Source: Megamerina dolium
Taxonomy: Eukaryota; Arthropoda; Insecta; Diptera; Megamerinidae
Length of the DNA stretch: 64,000 bases
Reading direction: 5' to 3'
Assembly (NCBI GenBank): GCA_963854835.1
Contig: OY978528.1
Location: forward strand, 34,269,335-34,333,334
Made by a program: the position numbers and the translations under genes
In this document: one piece after another, positions 22,919 through 35,282 of the stretch
Layout of the letters: each line of letters starts with the position of its first letter
How positions within the stretch are numbered: the stretch's first letter is position 1
Notes under the pieces: generated by a model
Seen by the model: only the letters and a program-made list of their open reading frames with translations
Database searches by the model: none
Told to the model about the DNA's origin: nothing

Positions 22919-24139
22919 ATGGTGGCATGGGTACTTTTTTGTTAACTTGTGTTTTGTTAAATGTTCGAACTTTTGTTACATTAGTGTAGAAATGTTTCAA
23001 CATTTTGCTTTTGACATTATTAAAAATTTGTTTGAAGTAATGTCAAAAAAAAACATTTTTTCATTTTATCGCATTATCGCAATTGAGGCTCAAAAATTTC
23101 TTTATTTCTGAACATCCTTTCAAAAATTCCTGTTTTATTTATCCTTGTATTACTTAAAGCGATAATTCATTTGAAACTGAAAATTTTCCGATTTAAAATC
23201 AGTGTTTTATCTTTAGGGCATTAGTACATAGATATGTGGTGCACCAAGCAGTATATAGTATAGTGCATATACTTGTATGTTACGTGCATACACAGGATTC
23301 AACAGATACCATTTATTCCTTCCTTTTAATGGCGATGACCAGTCTAATTATACTCTATACCGATGCTCTCCATAGACCACATTCATTATGGATGCAAGTT
23401 TTTAAACGTAGTAAATGTACAATAACAAGAACACTTTGTTATTTTGTACTTCATTTTATGTGCTTGTAGGTATACGATATCGTACATGGTATATATATAA
23501 CCATAATAATACATAATATATCTAACAAATACACAGTGTGGGCAGTAGCATGTAAATTTGAGTATACATCTGCACCTACACATGTATCAACATATGCATG
23601 AATGTTTACATGCATGTATGCACGCATCTTATTTGCTTGGTTTTATAATTATTTCGTTGATGGTCAAAAGGTATGCCAACATCTATATACATAGACTATA
23701 AATTCGTAGAACTACTGTTTACATGAGATTCGAGTAATTCTGTTTGACTGTGTCAAACATTCTCATTGTGTGTGCGTACATTTGTACACGTATGTGTTCA
23801 ACGTAAATTAATGTTTATTAATGCTAATTAAAAGCATTGCACATGTACATACATACATTGTGTGTGAGAAGTCATAGTCGTTTCATATTAAACCTATTGG
23901 TAACCATATATTATGAACGTATAAGTAGTATCAAGGACGGTTTCTCGACATTTAAATAATATTAGCTAATTGTATAGCAACAAATCGGATTGTTTAGATG
24001 TTAATGATATGTAGTTTGTGGTCTTTGATATTATGTACTTATACATTACCTAGTGAAGTCATAAATATTGGTACACAACTAAACGTATTCATTACGAATG
24101 CAATATTGGATGCATCCATTTAATCTTGACTGCGGTTTG
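22919..24139. other. AT-rich non-coding DNA
   Basis: No supported gene or element. Several tatgta/catgca-type repeats lie near 23470-23640 and 23760-23860. Confidence 0.45.
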
Positions 24140-25052
24140 ACAGTTGACATTTATGCTTCATTGCCACGTTAAAAGTTTTTGGCATCAATTGTTTACAATC
24201 ATGGAATGGAGCGACATCGCAAATCGTATTGTTGTAGTTGGCCTACTAAAATGCAACATTGGAAAAGGCGATATCTTTTGGACGTTGCGACCGCTTGCAA
24301 TCACTCACAATTTTGTGTATCGTGCTGTGGTATGAAGTCCGGATACTGGTGGAGGACGAGACCGTCAAAGATACGGTCGTCCGCGCATTGTAAGAACTCC
24401 GAAAGCGATGAAAGCCGTGATGAAGCGAATCGACCGAAAACCGCTGCGAATACAGAAAATCTTGTCGCGGAAAATGCAAATTTCGCAAAAATCCATGTCC
24501 ATGAAGATTTGGGACTCAGCGCCTACAAGTGACACACTGGACACCTGCTCATGGCTGCATTGGAGGGAAAACGCAAACGAAAATCGAAAGCGTTACGCAG
24601 CCAGTATGCGCACAAACAAATTTTGTTTACTGTCGAGAAAATCTTCACCTTAGAAGAATCGTTCAATAAATAGAATGATCGTGTGTATGCTCGATCATCC
24701 AGAGAAGCATCTCAACTTATCCCGAGGATCCAAAGAAGCCACCATCCCGCGTGACAAGATAAGAACGACTCAACTGTGGCTAAAAAACAACATTCCGAAC
24801 TTCATACCAACGGATAATTGGCCAGCTGGTAGTCCAGACCTCAACCCGTTGGATTACAAGTTGTGGTCCGTATTAGAGGGCATGGCTCGACACCCAAATA
24901 TTGAGTCGTTAAAGCGAGCCCTTGTCCGTGCAGTGGACCATTTCCCTATGCATGAAATGCGTCTCGCGATCGATGAGTGGCCAGATCGTCTCAAGTGGTA
25001 CTGGAACGCAAATGAAAGTCATTTCGAATTTTCTGTGTATCAATATTTATGA
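24140..25052 (+). pseudogene. mariner-family transposase relic (maT/rosa-like), inactive
   Basis: The transposase starts at about 24200 (MEWSDIANRIVVVGLLK) and continues in shifting frames: DRQRYGRPRIVRTPKAMK, an HTH-like block RIQKILSRKMQISQKSMS, then a stretch reading LFTVEKIFTLEE near 24620 and ending in 24675-25052 with WLKNNIPNFIPTDNWPAG, SPDLNPLDYKLW and HPNIESLKRALVRA. In active relatives the first catalytic residue is the D of FTDEKIF; here it is V. The segment with the second catalytic Asp (QDxAPxH) is missing between about 24750 and 24770. The third (SPDLNP) is kept. At least three frame breaks. No clear terminal inverted repeats were found. Confidence 0.85.
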
Positions 25053-26944
25053 CTTGACTAGGTATAAAGTTTGATGATTTTGATGCTGTTGTGTTTTTTA
25101 AAAATTACACATATTTTCAGGAAAGATCAAAATGGAAATGGTTTATGTTTTTGATTTTGTTACTTTTTATTTAAGGTGAATGAAAGAAATTATATACAAT
25201 ATAAAAAATAATAAAATCTGTAAAACTGAATATAAATACAGGATATTAACAATTATTTTCACAACAAAAGGTGGCTGAGACTCAGCTTAGTAGAATTACT
25301 AGCCTATTACTACCAGAAGCGGTTGGCTTTAAATGTATGTTGTGTAAAAAACAGTAAAAATTCGTAAAAACGCACATATCGTAGATACCAGAGTTCAATA
25401 ACTACTTAATATCATGGCTTAGATGCCGTTTTGGAATCCTCTGAGTGACAACTAAAGTGAGTTTCTCAGCAAGTTCCGTGATTATGGATATATCTAAGGA
25501 AATACCAGAAAAGTTAGTTAACAATGGGGAAAAATAAAATGGCACAAATGTTTAATTAGATTACACTGTTAAACTGTAAATTAAGAAAAAAAAAAAATAC
25601 AAAACTAAACGAATATTCCTCTCTATTTTTCGCTTTTGTATAAGAAAAATACTTTTTTTCCCATTTTTTTGTACTTCTTAGTTTTCAGCTTTGTTGTTTG
25701 TATAAATATATATCTAATTTAAGGAGTGTATCAAATTTTTTTCATCCATCTGTTGTGTTTATGTTTTTTTAATTCAGTTCTTGTTTTCTCTTTTCTCTTT
25801 CATTGTTGGTTAGATGTGTTGAAGCAACCATCATCCAACCGTCAAGACCAATGCTAATGATAGTCTTGTTAAAGTGCAAATTTGCTTGCAACAGCAACAT
25901 ACCGATTTTTTGTTTTCCATTTTTATAATACGAGTATATACATATATACTTCACATATTTTCATTACGATTTTGTGTATGTGTGTATTTAATTTTTTCAT
26001 ATTTTTTCACAGTCTAACATTGTCTTAGATTTCTTTCATTCTTATCTTATCAGCCATGACAAATGGCAATTGTAATTGGTTTCCAAAGACTAAACAATAA
26101 TAAAAAAAAAAAAAATTCAACTGAAAAACTTTTGGAAAGCAGGTTGGAATGGAAAAAACAGTAAAGTAAACTCTACGAAAAAAAAATCTATTGTCAGTAC
26201 ATACCTACTTATACCATTGAATTGAGTTGAGAGCACTTCTTGCAATGTTACTTCTGATCTTTTATTTATGTTTTTAGTTATATTTTTATTTACACTTATA
26301 AAACAAAATACTTACTACACAAAAAAAAACAAGCTTGTGATTTGTTTACACTGAAATAAAATGCAAAAAGGATAACATAAATTAATGGCATTTTCATTTC
26401 TTCATTTCATTATGTGTCTTCCACAATATTTTTCTTTCTCGCTTCTTTTGATAACACAATTTAAATCACGATTTCATTGCAATAACAATGTCTTAATTGT
26501 CTTTCATCAAATATTTGTAATTGTCCTTTTTCTTTGTTATTGTTACTACATATTTATTTTTCAGTATGACTTTATATATGGGTCTCCCTCATTATTGTCA
26601 AATGTTTATTTTGCTTTTGTCCATATTCGTTGTCCTTTTCGACAACAGATGATGATAATAAAATTACAAATCACAAAACAAATACTAGTAAGTAAAAAAA
26701 AAAAACAATAATATAATCAAGGGGCTTCTTATTAGCTATGCGATATTGTATGACTTTTCGATTTTTCCCAGAATTTGCCGAGAAATGGTACGGATGAAAG
26801 AAAATGGACAGGTATCCATACAATTGCCCGGGAATAGTAAAATGTATGACCGATTCTCATTTATATTTTCTTCGCAGTGAATTTTCCCTAGAGCTAAGGA
26901 AGCTAAGCGAATAAGTTGCGTGCTGAAGCAATTCGAGCTTTAAT
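25053..26944. other. AT-rich non-coding DNA
   Basis: No supported gene. Poly(A) tracts near 25590, 26100, 26180 and 26695. Positions 26790-26885 resemble 16105-16310 (see findings). The hydrophobic open frame 26385-26711 is low-complexity and unsupported. Confidence 0.45.
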
Positions 26945-27835
26945 TCATTTATTTGGTGCATTGTCTTGATGAAAGAACACTTTCTTTTTCGCAAAACACG
27001 GCTTTTTTTCTTTAATTTCATCACTTAAACGCTGCACCAAATTAGCATAATACTCGCCGTTGATTGTTTTTCCTTTTTGAAGATAATCAATAAAAATTAT
27101 CCCACGAGCATCCCAAAAACAGACGCCACAACCTTGATGCAGAAGGAGCTGTCTTCGCTTTCTTTGGACACGATTCTCCCCTTTCAGTCCACTGTTTTTA
27201 TTGCTCCATTGTCTCAGGTGTGAAGTGGTGGACTCATGTTCCATCCATGGTTTCGAATCGACGCAAAAACTCGGCTTTATTACTGTGAAAAATCGCCAAA
27301 CACTCTATAGAACCATCTTCACGACGTTGATTTTGTTCTATTGTGAGCAAACGCGGCACCCATCTTGCACACAGCTTTTTCATCTCCATATTTTCATTAA
27401 ATATACGACGTATAGCACTTTTTGAAATGTCTGTAATTTCACATAATTCACGCACCTTCAGCCGGCGATCATCCAATACCATTTTGTGGATTTTCTTAAC
27501 CGTTTCTGGTGTGGCCACCATAATTTGTCGACCACTACTGTGTTTGTCTTGGCAGCTCGTACGATCTCGTTTAAACTCTGCCACCCAAGATTTTATGGTC
27601 GTAAACGAAGGAGCAGACTCTCCCAGAGTAGAATATAGTTCGGCTTTAATATTCGTTGGACTGATACCTTTCAAATGAAAGTATTAAAGTACATAACGGT
27701 TACTAATTTTTTCTATGTTTACAAATTCACTGAGGTCGTTAACTTTTGATATATGTTTTATATGGTGCCACTTTTCACCAAAGTAATTTTTTCAAACTAC
27801 TGCCGCCATCTATATGTCTGGGACCGCCCTTGTAT
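26945..27835 (-). pseudogene. mariner transposase, 5' and middle part, broken
   Basis: Minus-strand frame 27674-27234 encodes the mariner N-terminus: an HTH block (FTTIKSWVAEFKRDRTSC), then RRLKVRELCEITDISKSA with a second HTH, and WVPRLLT. It runs into the catalytic core (FETMDGT). A second frame (27244-26945) continues with GIIFIDYLQKGKTINGEYYA and ends just after the second catalytic Asp in FFHQDNAPNK. One frame break joins them. The C-terminal third with the last Asp is absent. Upstream on the minus strand, the sequence to about 27835 contains a GGGCGGTCCCAGACATA end that looks like the 5' inverted repeat. It is a different mariner subfamily from the 24140 relic. Confidence 0.87.
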
Positions 27836-28756
27836 AATACACTAATCCATGAGTCGAATAGTATAAACATAAATATTTATTAAACACAGATACACATATA
27901 TCTACAAAAACAAAGAAATAGCGAAGAGGAAAAAAATGAAAGAATATTTTGTTCCATACTTTCTGGCAACCATGTCTTTTTCATGTTGTTTGCGGCGATT
28001 TTATTACTTTTGTATGATTTTATATATTTAACTCAGTGTTGCAATAATTGTTCACTTATTCTCTTGCACGTCAATTTCTATACATAGCATTCGAGCATTG
28101 GAATTGTAAAATTGACTTATATATAAAATTATCAGTTTCGACTACATTTAATTTTATGTATATATTTATGTTATTTACTACACGAGCATGTGAATTGGCT
28201 CTACCCAACGCGGAGCAAAGATAGCTCACTCAAAATCCCTAAGGGAATGCAAGCAAGCTTCAATCAAAATATCATGTTTTTATTTAAACAATGCATTTTC
28301 AAATCTTATATGGATAAATAAATGTAAAATGGTTTTCTTTGGTAATTTAGGATACTCACCATAAATAGAAAAAAAAAAAAAAATAAATAATAATCAAAAT
28401 AATACAGCTCTTAACTTAGCTGTTGTTGTAACTGAAGCGGAGTTTAAGAAGAAAGCGATTACTTCACCCCAAAATACAAGGTAAGTCGTAAGGACTTTTG
28501 GGGCGCTAATTTTCAGATTGGGTATGAACATATTGGCAAATTTTCCTACATATGTTCACAAAATATGATAAAGTTTGAAAGTCATAGCAAACTTTTTTAC
28601 ATTTTGTTGACTGTTGTATGAGACTGCTACTGTTATTAGCGCTTGAGTAAGTATTTTCATAGTTTGAAAGTACATACATACATATATTATTTACTGGATT
28701 ACATTAGCTGCGTAACTTTGTTTTATTCGAATTTTTTTGTTTCTATTTTCTCTGGA
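27836..28756. other. AT-rich non-coding DNA
   Basis: No supported gene or element. A long A run lies at about 28370-28383. Confidence 0.45.
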
Positions 28757-28760
28757 TTAA

Positions 28761-29452
28761 GGGGGTCCACCTGTGTGAGCGCGGTATTTCGAACGCTTTT
28801 TCGGGAATTTTCGTTAGGAGAACTAATTCGAAAATAAGAATAAGTTTTACGTTATTTTGAAGGTTTGTACTTATATTTCAATAGTGTAATCCGAAGGCTT
28901 GTACTCATTAAGGGCGTTCAAAGTGACCCCTTCAAAATGAAATACCGAAATTGTGGGCAAGATTCCGCTCGAACCAGTTATCTAAAACGCAAAAAGTAAA
29001 AAAATCTTATTTCTGTTTATATCGTTGAGGTACTGGCGTAGGATTTTGACGAAATTTTAAAAATTGAAGAAATGGCAGTTGTTTTTATAAAAATTATTCG
29101 TTTTCATGCTTTTTTCGATATAAAAACTGCTGTAAAATTGAAAAAAAAAATTTCGAAAAACCGCTACGTGGATACCTTCAGTTATCTGTGTTAATGAGTC
29201 TGACAAAATTTCAAGTCAATCGGTTAAGTAGATTTTTTTAAATCCTGCCCACAAAATTCAAAAATATGGTTTCGAGAAAAACGCTTTCAAAGTTTGGAAA
29301 CACAACAAAACTTTGTATTATAGACTCACATTTAATTTGCAATACCAGGACCATAAACTTCCCCTTCCTCATCCTGTAGAAGCTCTCGTTAAAGATGCGA
29401 AAAATGTAAAAAAAAAATCGATTTTTCGAAAATTTTACACAGGTGGACCCCC
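28761..29452. mobile_element. piggyBac-like MITE, TTAA-flanked, perfect 16-base inverted ends
   Basis: The left end GGGGGTCCACCTGTGT (28761-28776) is the exact reverse complement of the right end ACACAGGTGGACCCCC (29437-29452). TTAA stands directly outside both ends (28757-28760 and 29453-29456), the target-site duplication used by piggyBac elements. The 692-base interior has no transposase and is rich in A/T with ttcgaaaa-type words. A related element of the same type and basic length is at 60605-61671. Non-autonomous; mobilised, if at all, by a transposase elsewhere. Confidence 0.88.
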
Positions 29453-29689
29453 TTAAAGTACCCTATCGGCAAAGGGTCACTTCTTCGAGACTGTTTGAAG
29501 TTAATTAGGCGATAGTAACGGGTATTATAGAAACAAAATACATTTCTATCATATTTTCTTCGTCTAAACAGCTACTCAGACGATTGGATTTGCCAATGTA
29601 TTGAAAATATACGAAGAATGTCATTTAATTTCATTCAAGTCCACGCTGTACGCTGTTTACTAAAAGGAGAAATATTCAAAAATCGTGTT

Positions 29690-30200
29690 GTTTTTCCTAT
29701 TGAATGTTCTCTTTTTTTTATATGTATCCCACCCATTTTTTTGAAATGCCCACAGCCTCAGCTAACTCGCGCAACTTCCTTTTCAATCACTCGAAACGAT
29801 TCGATACACTTGCATGCCGAATTCCTCTTTCGTCGCCTCTTTTGGAATTCCAGAACGAGGTGCGACTGCGACGCTTGTTTGGCCCATTTAAATTCACTAA
29901 ACCACCTATAAACTGTCGATCTCGAAGTATTAGATGTGGTATAATATTTCTACAATCATTGTAATAACTGTTCGGAACTTTCTCCCATAAAAAAATTATG
30001 TTTTATCAAGATGCGACATTTGTCCACTATTTTTACTACTGAGAAATCAGAGTCATTCAAACGACTGTAGGTGGTGGCAAACGAATAGACGAAATGTCAT
30101 GAAATTTCATATATAAACAGATGAACCTCTTGAAATAAGTCGTGATCATTTTGTAGTGACGCCACCTATTAAAAGATCTTGGGACTTTTCAGCTAATGTA
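29690..30200 (-). pseudogene. irritans-type mariner relic, N-terminal part with one end
   Basis: Minus-strand translation of about 29960-29690 gives the mariner first HTH (STVYRWFSEFKWAKQ) followed by a shifted, decayed continuation. Further upstream on that strand, the sequence to about 30200 ends in AGCTGAAAAGTCCCAAGATCT, which resembles the irritans-subfamily inverted repeat (GGCTGAtAAGTCCCcggTCT type). The rest of the transposase is lost. The plus-strand open frame at 29704-29964 is antisense to it. Confidence 0.7.
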
Positions 30201-32426
30201 GTATTTGACAATAGTATGCGGATTTTGAAGTTGGATGAATCCGGTCATCTTCTACTACTTTCATCTTAGCGCTTGATTTCTAATGATCACTTTTGATAGA
30301 GCCATATGATAATTTAGACATATAATATATTTAGTAGCTAAGGTAAACTAGATTATATTAGATTAGCTATTCGATACTATATATTTATGGATTTTGTAGC
30401 GTATACGTAATTTCGAAATCATTTTTATAAGTGGCATATAAAAAGAGACTACGGATGCTTCCAAGTATATTTCGTCATATAACTATGCGTTTAAAGTCAA
30501 TTTTCTCTAATCTAAATACGTATAAGGCATAATTTAATTAAATTATACATTTGTAATTCAATTTATATTATTATATGGTAGTAACCGAACGACTCAACAG
30601 TATACATATATAGGTATATACCGTATATACATTATGTATCTTTAGCTGATATTTATATATACTTGTATGTACATATACACACGATACTGATTAACCAATA
30701 TTTTTGTTGTCTTTAAATTTTCAATCAAAAGGTTGCCAAAATTAGAGAAATTAGAAAGTGAATAAACACAATAATTTGGATATATCATATCATATCATGG
30801 GGCTCTTAAAGTGGTACCAATTCGCCACATGTACTCTCGCCCTCTTAACTAATACGTCATTTATGCAAGTACATATGAATGTAACAGTGGACCATGACAC
30901 ACAACCAAATGGTTGTTAATACATTAAAATTGTCAATTCCATTACTAACATTTAGCGTAGGACATTAACCCCTTAAAGTATATGACTGTGTTTGTCATAA
31001 TTGCATCGGTTTGCATATGTATGCTATGTTATAACTTTGTAAATATTTATGTGTGTGTATGCCCTGCTAGTTGTGCTTCAGTTGAGCCCGCATGAGTTGT
31101 TGCATTGCACAAGAGTTGTTCATTTAATGTGGGTGCAACATAAAAACTAGAAGCAAACTTTGATTATTGGTGCGACTTTATTCGAAGAGGAGAGGGGGAG
31201 TTGTTGATTTTGTTGTTGTTGGTATCACGTACATATAAATTACACATGTAAATTGAAACTTTTCATGTTTGCATTGTGATTGTTGTTGTTAACATAAGTA
31301 ACACGAAGGTAACGTAACATACTTATACACACATGTTAGCATCTCCTACAAATAGTATCATAGAGCAAGTGGGAATAGTCAGATTGGTGACATGGGTGTA
31401 TATATTACATAGTAGAGACTCTGTTTTTGTGGGCATAAGCAGCTAGGAAAATATTCAACTAATATACATATATACTTGAGTGTACATGCTGTTGTGTGTG
31501 GGAGCCATATGACGATTTCTTGTTGCTTATTCATGTGAAGTTGTAACGTTTAAATTTTCATCTGAATAAATTTCTATTGCTCTATCATTGAGCCTTTTTA
31601 TTGCCACCAACTGATGTTTACTTATACACATTTTTTAATGTGATAGCAACTACATTGCTTGTACGTTATTGTATCAAGTAATTGTCTAGTCAAAGAAAAA
31701 AAAATACTAAATACTTATATATAAAAAAAGAAAATAGAAATGAAATTAATATAACATATATAACATATGGTATGTGTGTATACATTTCCGTTCTAACAAA
31801 TAAAAATGAAAAGTACACCAAAAGTTAATTTGCAACACACCCCATTTTATGAATAGCATATTCAACTGTTTTCATTACTGACTCTTATTTCATTCTTTAT
31901 ATGTTATATTGAGAGTACTTATATATGAATAAAAATGCGTGCGCTTTCATGTAAATTTATATATATGTACATATAGTAGTACATACTCGTATAATATTCA
32001 TACAATAAAAAGGTGGTATACAACACGCAATTGAATGTTCTTTTCTTTTGCATTTTAGCCGATGTTAGTATCAAGTCCGTAAGTGTGGTATTGCATGTCA
32101 TTGAGGTGTTTATCAGTCAGCTATAGAATAAATGAGCGAGTATTACATATATATATATTTGGGTGTGTTTTTGCAGATGTTGGTATGTGTTTGTTAACGT
32201 CATACACTATAAGGTCTTATTACGGCAGAGTTATTATATGGAAATTGTAGAAATAGAAGAACAATTTTTTGCCACAACTACAATGAAATTTGCAATAAAA
32301 TAATTCGTAATAATACGTATTATACACGTAGAAATTTAGGTAGGTATCAGGTAGAGAAAATATGAAATTAATTGGTTTTAATTATAAATATATTGAAATT
32401 GCTACTTATATGTACATACATACATC
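30201..32426. other. AT-rich non-coding DNA
   Basis: No supported gene. Simple repeats (tgttgtt near 31200-31290, tatata near 30600-30670). No element recognised. Confidence 0.45.
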
Positions 32427-32585
32427 CATACCTCGCTAATCCGCCAATTCCTATTCCATAAAACAAATCAATTATTGCTGCCGACATTTATGTATCTACA
32501 TACATACAACACAGGCCAAGCAGCATATCATTTGGGCGGTATAATGAAACATTGTGTATAAAGAGAGGCCGTATAGCGAGGTATG
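32427..32585. mobile_element. Small inverted-repeat element, pogo/Tigger-like ends
   Basis: CATACCTCGCTAATCCGCC at the left (32427-32445) pairs with the reverse complement of the right end, CATACCTCGCTATACGGCC (32585-32567), at 16 of 19 positions, the first 12 being perfect. The 159-base unit has no coding capacity. The word ACCTCGnTATnCGG is reminiscent of pogo/Tigger ends. I see no secure target-site duplication, so this is a candidate only. Confidence 0.55.
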
Positions 32586-32968
32586 TGTGTATTTCACTGT
32601 ATTCAGATTGTTGTATTTATATGTATTTAACCATACATATTTGATTTTCTTGTCAACTATTTTGACTATTTAACATAGATGTTGTCTATATGGGGGAAAA
32701 GAGAATGGGGAAAGTTACGTAAGGCAGGAATTTTGTTAAATTAAAAAACATTTTTTTCGACTCATTCATTCATAAAAAAATATCACTGTTGATATCACAA
32801 TTTTTGATGTAACAATAAAATCAGCTGCAAAAATTAAATTTGGCAGGTAAATATCAAAATATTAAAAACACGAAATACTTACACAAAAAACAAAATACAG
32901 GTTGATTGAAAAATATTGAAAGCAAAAATGAGAGAATGTGAATTTTTAAATGAAATTGTTTTTTTTAT

Positions 32969-33330
32969 TCAATCCTCTTCAACTTTCATACATTTGTCCC
33001 AATGACGCTCCGAAAATTTTGTACCATCTCTGTAAAGATTTTTCTGAAACTCTGCAAAATATTGTTCAGCGGCTGCAATAGCTTCTTCACTCGACGAAAA
33101 ATGCTTTCCATGAAGGAATTGCTTAAAGTTTCTTAAAAGGTAGTAGTCACTGGGAACCAAATCTGATGAATACACTGGTTGTTAAAGCAATTCATACTTT
33201 AATTGATTCAATTTATCCATTGTCAAAATATTTGTGTGAGCTTGTGAGCTTTGTTTTGATGAAAAAAAAAATTGCAAAGTTAATTGTTTTACTTTTCTCA
33301 AAATAGTCAATCAAGGAAATCCCTTTTCCA
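32969..33330 (-). pseudogene. mariner transposase relic, C-terminal part
   Basis: Minus-strand frame 33175-32969 ends a mariner transposase: YSSDLVPSDYYLL contains the third catalytic Asp (family YSPDLAPSDY), followed by FKQFLHGKHFSSSEEAIA and the C-terminal RHWDKCMKVEED. Upstream, 33330-33176 translates in broken frames to an IDYFEKSKTIN block and a decayed HQ(D/N)xA region, so the core is internally deleted. It could derive from a relative of the 26945 element, which lacks this part, but they are 5 kb apart. Confidence 0.8.
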
Positions 33331-34955
33331 TACCATTAGAGAGGATTTGCCAGCGTTGTGACGTAACACTGGTACAGCTGCGAGAGAAATGACAAAATGG
33401 CGAACAAATTGAAAAGAAAAATGTCAACAATGCGGAATAATGAATGAATAAAGTAACCTTTGGACCAGTGTCACATCACATACACAGCTGATTCTGTCAA
33501 ATTCACTGAGAACCGATTAGCCGTTATCCGCGGATATGAACTGAGAGAATGGACTTTTGTCAAAAAGATATTAGTAGTAAACGACTTGATAGCAGTTGCA
33601 GCAATGCAACAACTGTCAACAATTGGATAGCATGGCTTTCTTATGTAGACGAACGAATTGATTGCAACACTGCCCCATTGCAACATAACAACCATTGGTG
33701 TAGAGGTTGACTTCAATCTACTTCTATTTTGACATGCAGCAATTAACAACCTTGAAATAATTATATTTAGCTCTGCTGTTTTTTTCTTTCGCTCGAAGTA
33801 TTAAAAATGAATGTGTGAAACATTTAATAAAAGTTTTATGTTTGGAAAATGTATTTTAATAAAATTTAATATTGTCGTCGCCGCGTTCAGTTTGTTCCTG
33901 TTGCAGACATCATCACAACTTTTGTTGCAGACATCGTGCCATCGTGTTGCAATGTTGCTGGTGCAGTGAATCTGTTTACAATTATAGTCATTGACAAGGG
34001 AACTAAGAGTATTCAATGTATTGTGTTTTGAAACTGATGCACATTAATCTTATTGAGTCGACTTGTTGTATTATGGTATTATTCGGTCTCTCATATTCAT
34101 ACTAAAATCTAGTCAGAATATTGCCGCATCATTTTCATATTTATTATTTACGCATTTTTCTTGCTCAATTTTACCTGTTTTTGTTAATAATTTAAAAATA
34201 TTGCGGCTAAAAGAACAGAAAATGAATACTGACAGTAATGACATATAAACAAAAGTCAAAAATGCTGCCGCATGTAGTTTTATCCTGTTTATTCTTTGTC
34301 CATAAACGTCCATAGTCGGCGTAAGGAGGTTAGTGTGATAAGCACTTTTAGCAACAAATAAGCAATAAAAAATACAAGATGACATTAAGATGACACTGAT
34401 ATGACATTCATATCATATCCATAATACCATTCAACAATAATGACATAATTTTTTTGTCATATATGTATAATACATGTGTGTTTAATTTTTTTATTGTTGT
34501 TTTTTTTTTTATATGTAGAATGTAAGCAATATCGTAATTCAAAAACATGTTGTCGATCAAAAACTAAATAAATATATGGTATAAGTACAGAAGTACAGAT
34601 ACAAGTATGTATAAATATGAACGTTAAGAATTCGAAAAAACAACAACAACATACATATGTTTCTCACTTATAAATTCTCAACTTGTCTCTAAAGAAATGA
34701 AGTTTTGCAATGGAAGAGATGAAGAAAGTGAGCATTAAAGACATATTTCTGTCTACATGCTTAATGCGACAAAAGCTGTAATAAAATACCATAAATGCGT
34801 GCACTTAAAATGCAGTATTATATAGTGGCAATAAGTACCGGTAAGTACATATCATATATAGAAGAAACTACGAGTAGTACTTATCAGTAGGAAATAAATG
34901 TAGCATGTACAATGTATACATGTACATCAACTACTTAAAATATTAAACTAACTTG

Positions 34956-34961
<6 letters not shown>
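33331..34961. other. Non-coding DNA with repeated GTTGCA words
   Basis: No supported gene. An imperfect inverted repeat lies at 33357-33480 (annotated separately). GTTGCAGACATC is directly repeated near 33900-33935, and GTTGCA/TGCAAC words are frequent from 33590 to 33970. The region may be an unrecognised mobile element. Confidence 0.4.
33357..33480. repeat. Imperfect inverted repeat, 17-base arms
   Basis: TGTGACGTAACACTGGT (33357-33373) pairs with ACCAGTGTCACATCACA (33464-33480) at 15 of 17 positions across a 90-base spacer. No target-site duplication seen. Possibly a small non-autonomous element. Confidence 0.5.
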
Positions 34962-34988
<27 letters not shown>

Positions 34989-34989
34989 T
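34962..34989 (+). repeat. (GA)14 microsatellite
   Basis: An uninterrupted run of about 14 GA units. A similar run occurs at 57771-57797. Confidence 0.95.
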
Positions 34990-35130
34990 AAACAGAAAAG
35001 ATACAGTGATCTCTTGTTATATGGCGGATATGTAGAGGTTCTTTCGAAATATGCAAATATTTCTTGGTTTTCAATGCACAAGTATGGCACTAAAAACTTC
35101 ATTCAGTAGTCTGCCAGATTATCATAAGCA

Positions 35131-35282
35131 AACATGATGCTCTGCCTTTATTAAATCGATATTAACTTATCGATATGAATATACTATTTTCCTTCCTTGC
35201 AATAGTAACATGAAGCTCTGTTTTTATTAAATCGATATTAACTTATCGATATGAATATACTATTTTCCTTCCTTGCAATAAT
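35131..35282. repeat. 76-base tandem duplication with DREF-type boxes
   Basis: Two nearly identical 76-base units start at 35131 and 35207. Each contains ATCGATATTAACTTATCGAT, with a perfect TATCGATA at 35168-35175 and 35244-35251. TATCGATA is the binding site of the insect factor DREF. No gene start is evident nearby, so a promoter role is unproven. Confidence 0.85.

Noticed and set aside
26385..26711. 108-residue hydrophobic frame
   Set aside because: Low-complexity T-rich translation ending in a poly(A) run; no recognisable family.
29704..29964. 86-residue plus-strand frame
   Set aside because: Antisense to a mariner HTH-coding relic.
34962..34989. GA run as a GAGA-factor promoter element
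   Set aside because: A plain microsatellite with no nearby gene start; a similar run lies at 57771-57797.
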